Below, piece by piece: positions 53,861-61,425 of a stretch of DNA of 64,000 bases (the stretch's first letter is position 1; the number at the start of each line of letters is the position of its first letter). Source of the stretch: Phytohabitans sp052068095 (GTDB lineage: Bacteria; Actinomycetota; Actinomycetes; Mycobacteriales; Micromonosporaceae); the NCBI RefSeq assembly GCF_052068095.1, contig NZ_JBQHDG010000020.1, positions 173,503 to 237,502 of the forward strand, read 5' to 3'. The notes below the pieces were generated by a model. It did no database searches and was not told the origin of the DNA. It was given only the letters and a program-made list of their open reading frames with translations. The position numbers and the translations under genes are program-made.

Positions 53861-53888
53861 GCTGCTCTGCCAGTTGAGCTAGCGGCGC
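53816..53888 (-). tRNA. tRNA-Lys (anticodon CTT)
   Basis: 73 nt with a fully paired seven-base acceptor stem (GCGCCGC/GCGGCGC), discriminator A, D arm AGCTC..GAGC, T arm GGGTTCGAGTCCC-type loop and anticodon CTT (plus-strand AAG at 53853-53855). CCA is not encoded. Its 3' half is duplicated at 10579 and 28912, marking it as an integration site. It should be the functional gene since it alone has the 5' half. Confidence 0.97.
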
Positions 53889-54094
53889 TCGCTGACAACG
53901 GCAGCAACCTTAACACGGCCCTCGATCGCCCTTCCAACCGGTTCGCCCAGCCACGCCGGACCGGTTGGCGGAAGCGACACACGTTCTTGATCTGGCAGGG
54001 TGCTGGACTGGCCACCGGTGGCTGCGCGCGTAGTGCACCATAAGCGCAGGCGCACGCCGGGGTTCACGAGCCACACACACCGAACGGGGTTGAC

Positions 54095-55327
54095 ATGAGG
54101 GGCACGCGGGGGTTGGTGAAGGCTGCCGTGCTGGCTGTGCTGGCTCCGTTGGCTCTCGCCGCATGTGGCGGGGGCGGCGGCGAGACGCCCCGGTTCGTCG
54201 ACGGCACCACGGCCGGGCCCTCCGCCAGTGCCGATGCCAGCCCGAGCGCTGGGCCGCAGCCCGCGGCGTTCGCGTTTTCGATCACGCCGGCGGCCAACGC
54301 GAAGAACCTGCCGGTGAGTTCCGAGATCGGCGTCAAGCTGGCTGGGGGCGAGGTCACCTCGGTCACGCTGGCCGAGGCGGGTGGCGCCAAGGTGTCCGGC
54401 ACGATGCGCGACGACGGCTCCGCCTGGGTGCCCAGCAGCCCGCTGAAGTACGGCAAGACCTACACCGCGACGGTGGTCGCCGCAAAGGATGGCGGCACGG
54501 CCACCAAGACCACGACGTTCACCACGATGGGGCAGCCGGGCAGCCGGGTGGGCACGGGGCTGTACCTCTTCGACGGCAAGACGTACGGCGTGGCCATGCC
54601 CGTGGTCGTGGAGTTCAGTCCGGGCATCGCGAAGAAGGACCGGGCGGCGGTGCAAAAGCGCATGTTCGTGAGCACCGACCCGCCGCAGCCGGGCGCGTGG
54701 CACTGGGTGTCCAACGGCACGCAGGCGTACTACCGGGCGCCCGAGTACTGGCAGCCGGGCACGAAGATCACGACGCGGATCGCGCTCGGTGGGCACCCGA
54801 TGGGCAAGGGGCGATACGGGGACACGGACCGGAAGGCGACCGCGAAGATCGGTGAGCGGTTCGAGATGAAGGTCGAAAACAAGACCAAGAAGATGACGGT
54901 CTTGAAGAACGGCAAGGTGATCAAGACCCTGCCGGTGAGCCTGGGCAAGAAGAGCACCCCTTCGGCCAGCGGCACCATGGTGGTGATGGAGAAGAAGGAG
55001 CAGACCGTCTTCGATACCACCAACGACCCCAACCCGGCCGATCGCTACCGGGTGGACATCGCGTTCGCGCAGCGGCTGACCTGGAGCGGGCAGTACATCC
55101 ACGCGGCGCCGTGGTCGGTGCCGCAGCAGGGGCGCACCAACGTATCGCACGGTTGCCTCAACGTCTCCACGGAAAACGCGCGCTGGCTCTTCGGCCAGAC
55201 CAAGATCGGCGATCCGGTCACCGTGACGGGCACCGAGGAGAAGCTCGGCGCGGGCAACGGGTGGACCGCGTGGAACATGAGCTGGAAAGAGTTCATCAAG
55301 GGCAGCGCGCTCCCCGTAACACAGTAA
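54095..55327 (+). CDS. Lipoprotein L,D-transpeptidase with Ig-like domains (copy 1)
   Basis: 410 residues. The signal peptide ends in the lipobox LALAAC (Cys24), so the protein is membrane-anchored outside the cell. Two Ig-like domains (residues about 60-130 and 140-250) precede the YkuD catalytic domain, with the active-site motif YIHAAPW...TNVSHGCLNVS (His and nucleophile Cys). It makes 3-3 cross-links in peptidoglycan or attaches proteins to it, as LdtMt2 does. A paralogue follows about 140 bases downstream. Core-genome context with tRNAs and orn. Confidence 0.93.
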   Translation: MRGTRGLVKAAVLAVLAPLALAACGGGGGETPRFVDGTTAGPSASADASPSAGPQPAAFAFSITPAANAKNLPVSSEIGVKLAGGEVTSVTLAEAGGAKVSGTMRDDGSAWVPSSPLKYGKTYTATVVAAKDGGTATKTTTFTTMGQPGSRVGTGLYLFDGKTYGVAMPVVVEFSPGIAKKDRAAVQKRMFVSTDPPQPGAWHWVSNGTQAYYRAPEYWQPGTKITTRIALGGHPMGKGRYGDTDRKATAKIGERFEMKVENKTKKMTVLKNGKVIKTLPVSLGKKSTPSASGTMVVMEKKEQTVFDTTNDPNPADRYRVDIAFAQRLTWSGQYIHAAPWSVPQQGRTNVSHGCLNVSTENARWLFGQTKIGDPVTVTGTEEKLGAGNGWTAWNMSWKEFIKGSALPVTQ

Positions 55328-55466
55328 ATACGCATAAAACGGGGCAAAATTCAGTGGTCAATGCCACGGCACGAAACCGTGATTTGGCCGAGGACGTCAT
55401 TAGAGGAGGATTGACCTCTGCGGCTGGGTAATGAGCGCAGGGGCATCGATAACTTGCGAGGAGACC

Positions 55467-56711
55467 ATGGCAGCGACGCGACAGCACCGACGTATGCCGA
55501 GCCGACAGGCCGCATGGCGCACGTTGACCGCGACGGCGCTGGCCGCCACCCTCGCCCTCGTCACCGCGTGCAGCGACGACAAGCCCTCCGCCTCCTGGGA
55601 GGGCAACGGCGACAGCGGCGGTCAGCAGCAGTCCGAAGACGGTCCCAAGCAGGCTGGCACCATCACCAGCCCGGCCGCTGACGCCAAGGACGTGCCGGCA
55701 TCCACGGACATCGCGTTCACGCTGGACAACGCGACCAACCCGACCGTCGAGCTCAAGAGCGCGAGCGGCGAGACGGTCAAGGGCGCGATGCAGGCAGACG
55801 GCAAGTCGTGGCTGCCCGACGGGGCGCTCGACTACGGCACCAAGTACACGGTGACGGTCAACGCCACCGGTTCGGACGGCAAGCCGGCCGCCACCACCAG
55901 CACGTTCACCACCATGGCCAAGCCCAGCAAGGTGGTGCGGGTCTCCAGCTTCCTCGGCGAAGACCAGGTCGTGGGCGTGGGCATGCCGATCATCGTGCGG
56001 TTTGGTCGCGAGGTGCCCCAGGACAACCGCGACGATGTGCAGCGGCGCCTCTTCGTCACCTCGACGCCCCAGCAAGAGGGCATCTGGCACTGGACCAGCC
56101 CGACCGAGGTGCACTACCGGCCGAAGACGTACTGGCAGGCCGGCACCAAGATCTCGTACAAGATGCAAACCGGCGGGCTGCCGATGGGCGACGGCTACTA
56201 CGGCCGCGCCGACGTGAGCGTCGACATCAAGATCGGCCCGTCGATCATCATGTCTGTCGACAACAAGACGAAGAAGATGACCGTCACCAAGGACGGCAAG
56301 GTCATCAAGACCATCCTGGTGAGCCTGGGCAAGCCGGCCACGCCCTCGGCCAGCGGCACCATGGTGATCATCGAAAAGCAGCGCAAGACCATCTTCGACA
56401 CGATGGACGACCCCAACCCGGCCAACCGCTACCGCACGCCGATCGACTTCGCGCAGCGCCTCACCTGGAGCGGCCAGTTCATCCACGCCGCCTCTTGGTC
56501 CGAGGGCAAGCAGGGCCGGGTCAACGTCTCGCACGGCTGCCTCAACGTCTCCGAGGCGATGGGCGGCTGGCTGTTCGGCCAGACCCGCATCGGCGACGTG
56601 GTCACGGTGAAGAACACCGAGGAGAAGCTCCAGAACGGCAACGGCTGGACCGACTGGAACATGAGCTGGGACGAGTACGTCAAGGGCAGCGCGATTCCCT
56701 ACAACGGCTAA
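55467..56711 (+). CDS. Lipoprotein L,D-transpeptidase with Ig-like domains (copy 2)
   Basis: 414 residues from the ATG just after GAGGAG; 55494 is an alternative. Lipobox LALVTAC. Same plan as copy 1: Ig-like domains, then YkuD with IHAASW and VNVSHGCLNVSEAMGGWLFG. The two proteins share long stretches in the catalytic half (DNKTKKMTV/ENKTKKMTV, GKPATPSASGTMV/GKKSTPSASGTMV), so they arose by tandem duplication. The upstream AT-rich gap (55328-55466) probably holds a separate promoter. Confidence 0.93.
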   Translation: MAATRQHRRMPSRQAAWRTLTATALAATLALVTACSDDKPSASWEGNGDSGGQQQSEDGPKQAGTITSPAADAKDVPASTDIAFTLDNATNPTVELKSASGETVKGAMQADGKSWLPDGALDYGTKYTVTVNATGSDGKPAATTSTFTTMAKPSKVVRVSSFLGEDQVVGVGMPIIVRFGREVPQDNRDDVQRRLFVTSTPQQEGIWHWTSPTEVHYRPKTYWQAGTKISYKMQTGGLPMGDGYYGRADVSVDIKIGPSIIMSVDNKTKKMTVTKDGKVIKTILVSLGKPATPSASGTMVIIEKQRKTIFDTMDDPNPANRYRTPIDFAQRLTWSGQFIHAASWSEGKQGRVNVSHGCLNVSEAMGGWLFGQTRIGDVVTVKNTEEKLQNGNGWTDWNMSWDEYVKGSAIPYNG

Positions 56712-56720
56712 AGGATTTTC

Positions 56721-57239
56721 TGCCCGCGTCCGCGTCTGGTTGCGGGCCGTATGCTCCCGCGGGCACCGCTCCCGGCCGGCTCCTCGCCTGAGGGCTCGTC
56801 GAAACCCCGGCCGTCCGCTGCCGGGTCCGCCGTTGGTCACGGCTCAGTGCGGCGGTCTCGGGCCGGGCGCTTCCGTTGCGGGTCGCGGGGGTGCGGCCAC
56901 ACAACCTCGGGCTGTAGCCCGGACTACAGCCACGTATCAATGATCAGCCCCGACCTCACCTATCGGAAGATCGGTCGCGGAGGATCGACGGGCGAAGGGT
57001 GCGTCGGCTGAGCGTCCGTGGCGATTTGTTGCCCCCATAGGGGCGGTTTTCGCCACGGACGCTGCCCCGCAGCCTCCGACCCGAGCTGGGCCTCCGGGAC
57101 ACATCCCAGCAGAAAGCCGCAAGCGGCAAGTCCGAGGCCCACGCCGGAGGCGCTGCACTCGAGCGTGACCAGCAGCGGAACCGGCCGGGAGCGGTGCCCG
57201 CCGGAGCATACGGCGCGCTACCAGACACGGACGCGGGCA
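56721..57239. repeat. Non-coding block framed by a 60-base inverted repeat
   Basis: 56721-56781 and 57181-57239 are imperfect inverted copies: both contain TGCCCGCGTCCG, GCCGTATGCTCC, then GGGCACCGCTCCCGGCCGG in reverse orientation. The 400 bases between carry no gene but contain a strong hairpin (57011-57063). It lies between the second L,D-transpeptidase gene and tRNA-His. The structure recalls a small non-autonomous element or a structured repeat. No target duplication was identified. Confidence 0.6.
57011..57063. repeat. Nested perfect hairpin inside the inverted-repeat block
   Basis: Outer arms AGCGTCCGTGGCGA and TCGCCACGGACGCT (14 bp, perfect) enclose a second hairpin GCCCC-CATA-GGGGC. 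It is longer than a standard terminator and lies away from gene ends. Could be a cruciform, a protein site or part of a structured RNA. Confidence 0.6.
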
Positions 57240-57282
57240 AATATGCCGGAACAACGGCATCTCAGCGGCGGGACGAAGGGTC

Positions 57283-57314
57283 GATCAGGCCCCGTCGCGA
57301 GACGGGGCCTGATC
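57283..57314. terminator. Strong terminator hairpin beyond tRNA-His
   Basis: Arms GATCAGGCCCCGTC and GACGGGGCCTGATC (14 bp, perfect) with a GCGA loop, 25 bases past the tRNA-His 3' end on its strand. Symmetric, so it may work in both directions. A T-run is short. Confidence 0.65.
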
Positions 57315-57339
57315 TGCGAAAACGGAGATCAAACAAGAG

Positions 57340-57412
57340 GGTGACTGAGGGGATTTGAACCCCCGACACCCGGGACCACAACCCGGTGCTCTGCCAACTG
57401 AGCTACAGCCAC
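57340..57412 (-). tRNA. tRNA-His (anticodon GTG)
   Basis: 73 nt. Acceptor stem GTGGCTG/CAGTCAC with one G-T pair, discriminator C73, and a G encoded at position -1 (complement of 57413), both identity elements of tRNA-His. Anticodon GTG at 57377-57379 in the loop TTGTGGT. T loop GGGTTCAAATC. CCA is not encoded. Confidence 0.97.
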
Positions 57413-57501
57413 CACGTCAGCCGCGCCGGACTGGCCGGTGCGGTGCGCCGACCAATGATAGCCATACCCAGGCCACATCCGTCGACAGGGTGCCGGGACG
57501 G

Positions 57502-58092
57502 TTACAGCGTCGCGGCGATCGCCTTGGCCGCCTCCACGTCGGGGCCGGGCAGGGGCACGAAGATCGTGCGGCGGTAGTACTCCAGCTCGCGGACGCTCTC
57601 CCGGATGTCCGCCAGCGCGCGGTGGGCCAGGCCTTTCGCGGGCTGCCCGAAGTACACGCGGGGGTACCAGCGGCGACACAGCTCCTTGATGGACGAGACG
57701 TCGATCATGCGGTAGTGCAGGTGGGCGTCGAGCCGCGGCATGTCGCGCGCCACGAAGCCGCGGTCGGTGGCGATCGAGTTGCCACACAGGGGGGCGCTGC
57801 GGGGGTCGGGCACCCACTGGGTGATGTACTCCATGATCATGTCTTCGGCCTCGGGGACCGTGACCGCCGAGCGGCGGACCTCCTCCGTCAGGCCCGACTT
57901 TTCGTGCATTTGGCGGACGACGTCGGGCATGCCGGCCAGCGCCGCGTCATCGGCGTGGATCACCACGTCGACGCCTTCGCCGAGCACGTGCAGGTCAGGG
58001 TCGGTGACCAGCGCCGCCACCTCGATCAGCGCGTCCTTGCCGAGGTCGAGCCCGGTCATCTCACAGTCGATCCAGACCAGAAGATCAGCCAC
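57502..58092 (-). CDS. orn: Oligoribonuclease (DEDDh 3'-5' exonuclease)
   Basis: 196 residues, full length. The DEDD acidic residues are in VWIDCEMTGLD (Asp and Glu), CGNSIATDRGF (Asp), and HRALADIRES with the catalytic His and last Asp. It degrades RNA pieces of two to five nucleotides, chiefly dinucleotides and pGpG from c-di-GMP breakdown, in the cytoplasm. Usually essential or nearly so in actinobacteria. It is located 90 bases from tRNA-His and divergent from the GT87 gene. Confidence 0.97.
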   Translation of the reverse strand: MADLLVWIDCEMTGLDLGKDALIEVAALVTDPDLHVLGEGVDVVIHADDAALAGMPDVVRQMHEKSGLTEEVRRSAVTVPEAEDMIMEYITQWVPDPRSAPLCGNSIATDRGFVARDMPRLDAHLHYRMIDVSSIKELCRRWYPRVYFGQPAKGLAHRALADIRESVRELEYYRRTIFVPLPGPDVEAAKAIAATL

Positions 58093-58156
58093 GGGCTCAG
58101 CCTACGCGCCGACGGCCCTCCGTCACCCTGGCCGAAGCGCCGTTACGCTGCTGAAC

Positions 58157-59389
58157 ATGCCGAAAGCCATCCGGATCGCCACCGTCACGGCACTCGCCGC
58201 CGCGGTGGCCATCTTCCTGGACTGGTACGGCAACCGTCACGACTTCTTCGACCTGCGCATATACGTCAGCGCGATGCGCTGGTGGGCCGACGGCCACCCG
58301 CTCTACGACTACGCCCAACCCGACCGGGTGCAGGGCGAGCTCTACTTCACGTACCCGCCTTTTGCCGCCGCGCTGTTGCGTCCACTCGCCGAAATCCCGA
58401 TGGGTGCCACGATCGTTATCTTTCTGATCGGCACCGCGGTGGCGATCGGCGTCACCACCTGGTGGCTCGTGCACCCCGTCGCGCTTCGCCACGGGCAGCC
58501 ACCCTGGTTTGTCGCCGGGCTGGCCATCCCGCTGGTCTTCGCGATCGAGCCGACCCGCGAGACGTTCACGTTCGGCCAGATCAACATGCTGCTCGTGTTG
58601 CTGGTCCTCGGCGACCTGCTGCTGCTCGTACCCCGAAACTCGCGCTGGGCCGGCGTGGGCGTGGGGCTGGCGACGGCTCTCAAGCTGTACCCGGGAATCT
58701 TCATCCTCTATCTCTTGGCCGCGCGGCGCTGGCGCGCCGCGATCACGGCGAGTGTGGCGGCGGCCGGGGCGACCCTGCTGGCGGCGGCGATGGCGCCGCG
58801 AGACTCGTGGCAGTTCTGGACGCACGAGCTGTGGTCGACCGAGCGGGTCGGGCGCACCGACTACACCGGCAACCAGTCGCTGCTCGGCCTCCTCGGCCGC
58901 GCCGCGCTGCCCGGCGAGCCGAGCCGGGTGGTGTGGTTCGGGCTTGTCGTGCTCATCGCCGGCTACGGCATCCGCCGCGCCGCCCAGGCCGCCCGGGCTG
59001 GTGACGAGGTGGCCGGGCTCGCGCTGGCCGGGCTGGTGGGCGCGCTGGCCAGCCCGATCGCGTGGACCCATCACGTGTACTGGTTCGTGCCCGCTTTCGT
59101 CGTGCTAGTGGACGCCGGCCTGCGCGAACGCGACCTGAGACCGCGGCTGGCGCTGCTGGGGCTGGCGGCGGCGGGGTTCCTGATCCTGCTGCGCGGCGTG
59201 GTCTCGTTTGACGACTGGGGCGCGACCCCGCTGCCGACCGACACGGTGGGCGAGTTTCTCCGCCGCAACGCGTATGTGCTGCTCGCGCTCGTGTTGATCG
59301 CCGTGCTGCCGGTGCGTAGCGGGGTGCTCGATTATCGCAGGCGTGGGGCGAAATGGACAGATCTACCTAGCCACGCCCGAGTGGGCTAA
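58157..59389 (+). CDS. GT87-family polyprenol-phosphate-mannose alpha-mannosyltransferase
   Basis: 410 residues from the ATG at 58157; no strong ribosome site, possibly leaderless. About ten membrane helices. GT87 features: the early acidic loop FFDLRIYVSAMRWWADGHPL with the catalytic-type Asp, YFTYPPFAAALLRPL, GQINMLLVLLVLGDLL, TALKLYPGIFILY and NQSLLGLL. These enzymes add mannose from polyprenol phosphate to PIM/LAM-type lipoglycans on the outer face of the membrane, e.g. PimE. The exact acceptor is unknown. It ends before a terminator at 59440. Confidence 0.88.
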   Translation: MPKAIRIATVTALAAAVAIFLDWYGNRHDFFDLRIYVSAMRWWADGHPLYDYAQPDRVQGELYFTYPPFAAALLRPLAEIPMGATIVIFLIGTAVAIGVTTWWLVHPVALRHGQPPWFVAGLAIPLVFAIEPTRETFTFGQINMLLVLLVLGDLLLLVPRNSRWAGVGVGLATALKLYPGIFILYLLAARRWRAAITASVAAAGATLLAAAMAPRDSWQFWTHELWSTERVGRTDYTGNQSLLGLLGRAALPGEPSRVVWFGLVVLIAGYGIRRAAQAARAGDEVAGLALAGLVGALASPIAWTHHVYWFVPAFVVLVDAGLRERDLRPRLALLGLAAAGFLILLRGVVSFDDWGATPLPTDTVGEFLRRNAYVLLALVLIAVLPVRSGVLDYRRRGAKWTDLPSHARVG

Positions 59390-59439
59390 TCTGTCCTTAA
59401 CAGACAAGCTCCCCCGTGTTACACCGTTTCCCCCGGTGA

Positions 59440-59476
59440 GACCAGCCCTCCGCAAACGGCATGCGGAGGGCTGGTC
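59440..59476 (+). terminator. Terminator after the GT87 gene
   Basis: Perfect 15-bp stem, GACCAGCCCTCCGCA with TGCGGAGGGCTGGTC around AACGGCA, followed by GCCGTTGTTT. It separates converging genes and can serve both strands. Confidence 0.8.
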
Positions 59477-59581
59477 GCCGTTGTTTGGGCTACCGCGACG
59501 CCCGTCGTGGTCCGGACGGTGCTCCCGCGGCCTCACCCGTCCGCCGTTGGTCGCGGTCACCTATCGCCTCCGGCCGGGCGG

Positions 59582-60673
59582 TCAATCGCGAGTCCGGCGG
59601 GCAACGGGTGGGGCGACCGGTGGCGATGCCACGACATCGGTGGGTAGGCCGGCCGCCGTCTTACGCCGGCGGGTGGAGCGGGATGCCGACCCCAGCGTGC
59701 CCAGGGCCGTGGCCAGGTCGGCGGAGCCGGGGAGATCCGCGCCGACCGGCTCCGGCTCGGCCGGCTCGACCGCGAGGCCAGCGTCGGCCGGATCGAGCGC
59801 CGGCCGCCGATCGAGTGGCACGTCTTGGCTAGTCGCCTGGACAGCCGGGGAAGTGGGAGCGGGTAGCGGGGCGGGGGTGACCGCGACGCTCGGGTGGGGT
59901 GGCCAGGCCAGGATGGGCTGTACGGGCATCGGTGTGGGCGCGGCCCAGGCGGGCCGCGGGCGCTCCAGGACGGCCGTGGGAGGTGTGGCGGGCGCGGGGG
60001 CGACGTCGGCGAGGGTAGACGGGCGGGCGAGCGCCGGGCGGCGGGTCGGCCAGGCGAGCGTCGCCATGCCGAGCAGGATCAGCACCGCGCCGGCCACCAG
60101 CAGGCCCCACGTCGCCGGGGCGAGCCAGCCGGGGCGCACCTCGACGCGGAAGTCGACCGTCATCCCGGCGCTCGCGTCCGGGTGCATGACGACCAGGGCG
60201 AGGCGCTGGCCGCGTACCTCCGCGGAGTCCCACGCCACCGCGCCGGCCCCGGCCAGCCGCCATGCGGGCTGCGCGGCGGGCACGGCCGTGCCCTCGACCG
60301 GCGTGACGCCCACCGGCAGCGGGCCACTGGTCAGGCTGACCCGGTCGACCTGGGCGTACGCGGCGCCGGCCAGGTAGCGGGCCACCTCCTCGGCCGGCGC
60401 GATGCCGACCAGCGCGGGGCCGGCCTCGGTGCGGGCGGTCACGCGGAGGCGGGTGTCACGCGCGCGGGTGAACGGTGCGTCGCGGCGCAGGAGGGCGTCG
60501 AGATCCGGTACGACGACGGCGTGGCCGGGCGTGGTGATCCGCTCGACGCGGCCGCTGAACGCCCCGCCCCCGTCGCGGTGCTGCATGGCTGTCCACAGTG
60601 CACCGCCGACCAGCAGCACCGGCAGCCCGATGGTGAGCAGCAGCATGCCAGCCGCCGTACGCACGATCCGCAT
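59582..60673 (-). CDS. Two-helix membrane protein with Pro/Ala-rich tail
   Basis: 363 residues; the ATG has GAGGGGAA upstream. One N-terminal helix (GMLLLTIGLPVLLVGGALW), an extracytoplasmic domain of about 150 residues with VPDLDALLRRDAPFTRARDT and a beta-rich part, a second helix (WGLLVAGAVLILLGMATLAW) near residues 185-205, then a cytoplasmic Pro/Ala-rich tail of 150 residues ending basic. I do not recognise a named family. It lies next to the copper-related genes but with a 50-base gap, so co-transcription is possible. Confidence 0.75.
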   Translation of the reverse strand: MRIVRTAAGMLLLTIGLPVLLVGGALWTAMQHRDGGGAFSGRVERITTPGHAVVVPDLDALLRRDAPFTRARDTRLRVTARTEAGPALVGIAPAEEVARYLAGAAYAQVDRVSLTSGPLPVGVTPVEGTAVPAAQPAWRLAGAGAVAWDSAEVRGQRLALVVMHPDASAGMTVDFRVEVRPGWLAPATWGLLVAGAVLILLGMATLAWPTRRPALARPSTLADVAPAPATPPTAVLERPRPAWAAPTPMPVQPILAWPPHPSVAVTPAPLPAPTSPAVQATSQDVPLDRRPALDPADAGLAVEPAEPEPVGADLPGSADLATALGTLGSASRSTRRRKTAAGLPTDVVASPPVAPPVARRTRD

Positions 60674-60724
60674 TCCCGTTCCCCTCGAAGACGCCCCTTA
60701 TGAGGGAGAACGAGCATGCCGGCG

Positions 60725-61414
60725 TCACGACGCCCGGCGGCCCCGGACAATCGCGAGGCCGCCGAGGACAAGCCCGGCCAGGGACGCCACCAGCGCGATC
60801 ACGGCCAGGATCAGGGCGGGTCCGTCGCCGTCGTCATCGTCAGCCGGCGCGGCGGCCGCGTCGGGGCTGGCGGACGGCGCCGCGGCATCAGCGGCCACGA
60901 GGGTCAGCACCGGCGCGACGTTTTCCGGCTCCTCGGCGCCCGGCTGCGGCTCCTCGATCCAGCGGGAGACCTCGTTGTCGGAGTAGGTTTGCAGCGCCTT
61001 GAACACCATCTTGTCGGTGTCCGGCAGCGGCCCCATCGACACCGGAAACTCCGCGAACTCGCCCGGCTTGACCCCGCCACCCGCCGCGGCGGTCCACGTG
61101 ATCTTCGAGACCACCTCGCTGACCTGGGTGCCGTGCACGTCGAGCGGCGGGTCCACCTTGCGCCGCTCCACCGCCACGGTCCACCCGGCCACCGGCATCG
61201 TCGAGACCGAGCCGACCGGCGCGTTTTCCGGCAGCACCACCTCGAGCTTGACGGTGGAGGCGGTGTCGCTCTCGTTGGGCACCCGGAACGCCAGCCGCGC
61301 GAAGCCGCCCTTCTCCGCCTCCTGCGGGTTGACGGTGACGTGGGCCGACGCCGGCGCTCCCGCCGCCAGCACGAACGCGGCGACAGCGCCAAGGACGAGA
61401 GCAACGCGTTTCAT
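60725..61414 (-). CDS. ycnI: YcnI-type copper-binding protein (DUF1775)
   Basis: 229 residues; AGAAGGG precedes the ATG. The signal peptide ends ASA with His as the first mature residue (HVTVNPQEAEKGGFARLAF), the feature that binds copper in YcnI. A conserved Trp lies in VAGWTVAVERRKVD, and the DUF1775 fold ends near residue 160 (FKALQTYSDNEVSRWIEEP). A C-terminal membrane helix anchors it. It starts 11 bases after the CopC/CopD-type gene, so both act together at the cell surface in copper handling. Confidence 0.9.
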   Translation of the reverse strand: MKRVALVLGAVAAFVLAAGAPASAHVTVNPQEAEKGGFARLAFRVPNESDTASTVKLEVVLPENAPVGSVSTMPVAGWTVAVERRKVDPPLDVHGTQVSEVVSKITWTAAAGGGVKPGEFAEFPVSMGPLPDTDKMVFKALQTYSDNEVSRWIEEPQPGAEEPENVAPVLTLVAADAAAPSASPDAAAAPADDDDGDGPALILAVIALVASLAGLVLGGLAIVRGRRAS

Positions 61415-61425
61415 CGGGAACCCTT

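Noticed and set aside
59440..59476. Perfect 15-bp inverted repeat considered as an attachment or regulatory site
   Set aside because: Its place between converging gene ends and the following T-rich bases fit an ordinary terminator.
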